Assembly: GCA_900316955.1 (NCBI GenBank)
Contig: ONEX01000012.1
Span: 1 to 64,000 of the forward strand
DNA length: 64,000 nucleotides
DNA from: an uncultured Bacteroidales bacterium
Lineage (GTDB): Bacteria > Bacteroidota > Bacteroidia > Bacteroidales > UBA932
Direction: 5' to 3'
Shown here: in pieces, positions 61,967-64,000 of the stretch
Layout: the number at the start of each line of letters is the position of its first letter
Numbering within the stretch: the first letter of the stretch is position 1
The notes under the pieces: model-generated
Databases searched by the model: none
The model's input: the letters and a program-made list of their open reading frames with translations, nothing else
What the model was told of the DNA's origin: nothing
Translations under genes and position numbers: made by a program

Positions 61967-62039
61967 TGACCCGTTCGGGGCTCGAACCCGAGACCCCAAC
62001 ATTAAAAGTGTTGTGCTCTACCAACTGAGCTAACGAGTC
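61967..62039 (-). tRNA. tRNA-Lys (anticodon UUU)
   Basis: Acceptor GACTCGT pairs with ACGGGTC (one G-U), anticodon loop CTTTTAA (TTT), T loop GGTTCGAGC. CCA is not encoded, unlike its neighbour. Confidence 0.95.
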
Positions 62040-62064
62040 CTCCTTGTTTTCCCAAACGGGATTG

Positions 62065-62095
62065 CAAAGGTAGTCATTATTTTTGATTCCGCAAG
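62065..62095 (-). promoter_or_regulatory. Promoter of tRNA-Lys pair
   Basis: The minus strand has CTTG (62095-62092), 19 bases and TACCTTTG (62072-62065), 25 bases before the first tRNA. Confidence 0.8.
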
Positions 62096-62102
62096 GATTT
62101 TT

Positions 62103-63152
62103 TTAATTTTTTTCGGAAGAAAATTCCTTGATCCGCTGCTCCTCGGAGAGGCGGCACACGAGCAGGCGGTCCGCCGATTCCGCAACGATATATCCTTCAA
62201 GACCTTCCACCACGACGGTCTTTTCGCTGGCCGTGTGGACGAAACAATCCTTGCAGCCGAACAGGCGGACGTCGCCGCCCACGACGGTGTTCCCGTCGGC
62301 GTCGGGTTCGATGTGCGTCTTGATGGACCCCCAGCTTCCGAGGTCGCTCCAGGCGTAGTCCCCCGCGATGACGTAGATGTTCCGGGACTTCTCCATCACG
62401 GCATAGTCGATGGAGATCTTTTCGCAGGTGGGGAACAGTTTCCGCAGGACGGACGTTTCCGCGTCGGTGAACAGGGCGGGCGCGATAGTGTCCATGACGC
62501 CGGCGATCTGCGGCGCGTAGGCGCGCAGCTGGCGGGTGATGGTCTTCACGTTCCAGATGAAGATGCCCGCATTCCAGAAGTAGTGTCCATCGGCCAGATA
62601 GGCCTCCGCCGTCGCGGCATCCGGTTTTTCCTTGAAGGCCGACACTTTCACGACCTCGCCCGGCACGGCCTCGGCCGCGTAAATGTAGCCGTAGCCGGTC
62701 TCCGGACGCGTCGGGGTAATGCCCACGGTGACGATGGCGTCGGTCCCGTCCGTCACGGCAAGGGCTTTCCGGATGGCGTCGGCAAACGCGTCAGTCTTGA
62801 GCACCAGGGCGTCGGCCGGGGTGACGACGATGTTGGCGGCGGGATAGCGCTGGGCGATCTTCCAGCAGGCGTAGGCGATGCAGGGCGCCGTGTTCCGGGC
62901 CTCCGGCTCCGCCAGGATCTGGTCGGCGGGAATGTCCGGCAGCTGTTCCCGGACGAGGTCCACATACTTCTCGGACGTGACCACCCAGAACTTGTCCGGG
63001 GCGCACACGGGCAGGAAGCGCTCCACCGTCAGCTGGATGAGCGACTTGCCGACCCCGAGGATGTCGATGAACTGCTTCGGGCGTTCCGGCGTGGAGAGCG
63101 GCCACAGACGGCTGCCGATGCCGCCGGCCATGATGACGACGTGGGTATCCAT
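62103..63152 (-). CDS. manC: Mannose-1-phosphate guanylyltransferase
   Basis: A 349-aa cytoplasmic nucleotidyltransferase that makes GDP-mannose from mannose-1-phosphate and GTP. The active-site signature is VIMAGGIGSRLWPLSTPERP KQF (residues 6-27), with EPEARNTAPCIAYA, VTPADALVL, the FxEKP block as FKEKPDAATAEAYL, FWNAGIFIWN and SIDYAVMEKS. No phosphomannose isomerase domain is fused. GDP-mannose feeds mannose or fucose transfer into surface glycans. Confidence 0.95.
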   Translation of the reverse strand: MDTHVVIMAGGIGSRLWPLSTPERPKQFIDILGVGKSLIQLTVERFLPVCAPDKFWVVTSEKYVDLVREQLPDIPADQILAEPEARNTAPCIAYACWKIAQRYPAANIVVTPADALVLKTDAFADAIRKALAVTDGTDAIVTVGITPTRPETGYGYIYAAEAVPGEVVKVSAFKEKPDAATAEAYLADGHYFWNAGIFIWNVKTITRQLRAYAPQIAGVMDTIAPALFTDAETSVLRKLFPTCEKISIDYAVMEKSRNIYVIAGDYAWSDLGSWGSIKTHIEPDADGNTVVGGDVRLFGCKDCFVHTASEKTVVVEGLEGYIVAESADRLLVCRLSEEQRIKEFSSEKN

Positions 63153-63204
63153 AGTTTTTTCGGATTGCGAGGCCGCAAGATAGCTATTTTTCGCCGAAAA
63201 ACCT

Positions 63205-63212
63205 TATCTTTG
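63205..63212 (+). promoter_or_regulatory. -7 box upstream of GH109 gene
   Basis: TATCTTTG, 21 bases before the ATG at 63234; the -33 part is not clear. Confidence 0.6.
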
Positions 63213-63233
63213 ATTTTCAAAGACCAAATCCAT

Positions 63234-64000
63234 ATGAAAAAGACCTTCTTTCTACTCCTTGCCGTGAGCGCGCTTCTCGCCACCGCGTGCAAGACGAAAA
63301 CTTCACCCGCCGTCTTGAAGACTGACGTTCCCGCGCGCCCGGCCGGCCAGGAGAATGTCATCGGCCTCAGGACCGAGCCCCTCGAGACCGTCCGCATCGG
63401 TGTCGTCGGCCTCGGCATGCGCGGCGGAGACGCCGTGGAACGCCTGACCTACGTTCCCGGCGCCGTCGTTACCGCCCTCTGCGACGTCGTCCCCGAGCGC
63501 GTGGCCGAAAGCCAGGCCGTCCTCGCCAGGCGCGGCATGCCCGCCGCCAAGGAATACACCGGGGCGGAAGACGCCTACAAGGCGCTCTGCCAGCAGGAGG
63601 ACCTCGACCTCGTGTACATCTGCACGGACTGGAGCCACCACGTCCCCGTCGCCCTCTGCGCGATGGAGAACGGCAAGCACGCCGCCGTGGAAGTCCCGGC
63701 GGCCGGCACCCTGGAGGACATCTGGGCCCTCATCAACACATCCGAGCGCACGCGCAAGCACTGCATCATGCTGGAGAACTGCTGCTACGACTTCTTCGAG
63801 CTGAGCACCCTGGCGATGGTCCAGGCCGGCGCCATCGGCGAGCCCATCCACGCGGAAGGCTCCTACCAGCACAACCTGGATCCTTTCTGGAAGGCCTACT
63901 GGGACAACTGGCGCCTCAAGGAGAACCAGCAGCACCGCGGCGACCTGTATCCCACCCACGGCCTCGGCCCCGTGTGCCAGGTCCTCAACATCCACCGCGG
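63234..64000 (+). CDS. GH109-type glycosidase lipoprotein (partial, runs off the window)
   Basis: The first 255 codons of an NAD-dependent glycoside hydrolase of family 109, Gfo/Idh/MocA fold. After a lipobox (LLATACKTK) comes the Rossmann loop IGVVGLGMRGGDAVERL, then LVYICTDWSHHVPVALCAM, AAVEVPAAGTLEDIW, MLENCCYDFFELSTLAM and LYPTHGLGPVCQVLNI, all typical of the family, which removes terminal alpha-N-acetylgalactosamine as in blood-group A and mucin glycans. The C-terminal half lies beyond the window. Many family members use a Tat signal; here it is a lipoprotein signal. Confidence 0.92.
   Translation, partial: MKKTFFLLLAVSALLATACKTKTSPAVLKTDVPARPAGQENVIGLRTEPLETVRIGVVGLGMRGGDAVERLTYVPGAVVTALCDVVPERVAESQAVLARRGMPAAKEYTGAEDAYKALCQQEDLDLVYICTDWSHHVPVALCAMENGKHAAVEVPAAGTLEDIWALINTSERTRKHCIMLENCCYDFFELSTLAMVQAGAIGEPIHAEGSYQHNLDPFWKAYWDNWRLKENQQHRGDLYPTHGLGPVCQVLNIHR

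Overview
The window looks like chromosomal DNA of a high-G+C, uncultured-type member of the Bacteroidales. The evidence is a SusC/SusD outer-membrane pair, BACON and DUF4302 lipoproteins, a bacterial serine palmitoyltransferase, glutaminyl-tRNA synthetase, a long SecA, GH3 and GH109 glycosidases, and many promoters of the Bacteroidetes form TTTG-N19/20-TAnnTTTG. Genus cannot be fixed from sequence alone.

Left, accessory part (1-12.8 kb). A broken IS3-type transposase end abuts a 32-bp perfect palindrome. It is followed on the minus strand by a two-gene Rhs/YD-repeat locus (8810 to 1355) whose last gene carries a variable C-terminal domain, probably a GIY-YIG-like nuclease toxin, with a 4-bp overlapping putative immunity gene. 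A non-coding stretch, a large hairpin and a frameshifted SSB-like remnant come next. Then there is a plus-strand operon with an OB-fold-like protein, a 40-aa ORF, a PD-(D/E)XK-like nuclease and an AAA+ ATPase, ending just short of the 3' end of tmRNA. This operon is my best candidate for an undescribed system. The Rhs part is visibly lower in G+C than the rest of the window.

Core part (12.8-27.9 kb). tmRNA and tRNA-Val share one promoter; then come free-Met-sulfoxide reductase, bactofilin, secA, a FucP-type transporter, a small surface-glycan cluster (two GT2 enzymes, a flippase fused to a TupA-like ATP-grasp domain, a DUF616 glycosyltransferase), glnS, serine palmitoyltransferase and yicC.

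Uptake and housekeeping part (27.9-50.1 kb). A SusC-SusD-metallopeptidase-DUF4302-BACON operon is followed by a two-gene 5'-nucleotidase, an ABC-2 exporter, holA, GH3 beta-glucosidase, an outer-membrane barrel, sppA, hpf, xerC, cca and an HSDR_N-type protein.

Lipid-export cassette (61.1 to 50.1 kb, minus strand). Nine tightly overlapping genes (SMR/EamA-like membrane protein, LolA-like carrier, FabZ/ApeI-like dehydratase, GT2, MMPL exporter fused to an acyltransferase and a methyltransferase-like tail, alpha/beta hydrolase, PaaK-like ligase, a second acyltransferase, and an SGNH hydrolase fused to a glutamate racemase with a signal peptide) resemble the export and transfer half of an aryl-polyene cluster without any ketosynthase or carrier protein.

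Right end (61.2-64 kb). A DUF937-like protein, two tRNA-Lys genes, mannose-1-phosphate guanylyltransferase and a truncated GH109 lipoprotein.

Cross-cutting observations: short palindromic repeats sit inside two open genes and in two intergenic gaps, and five genes have a promoter -7 box only six or seven bases from the start codon, which suggests leaderless messages.
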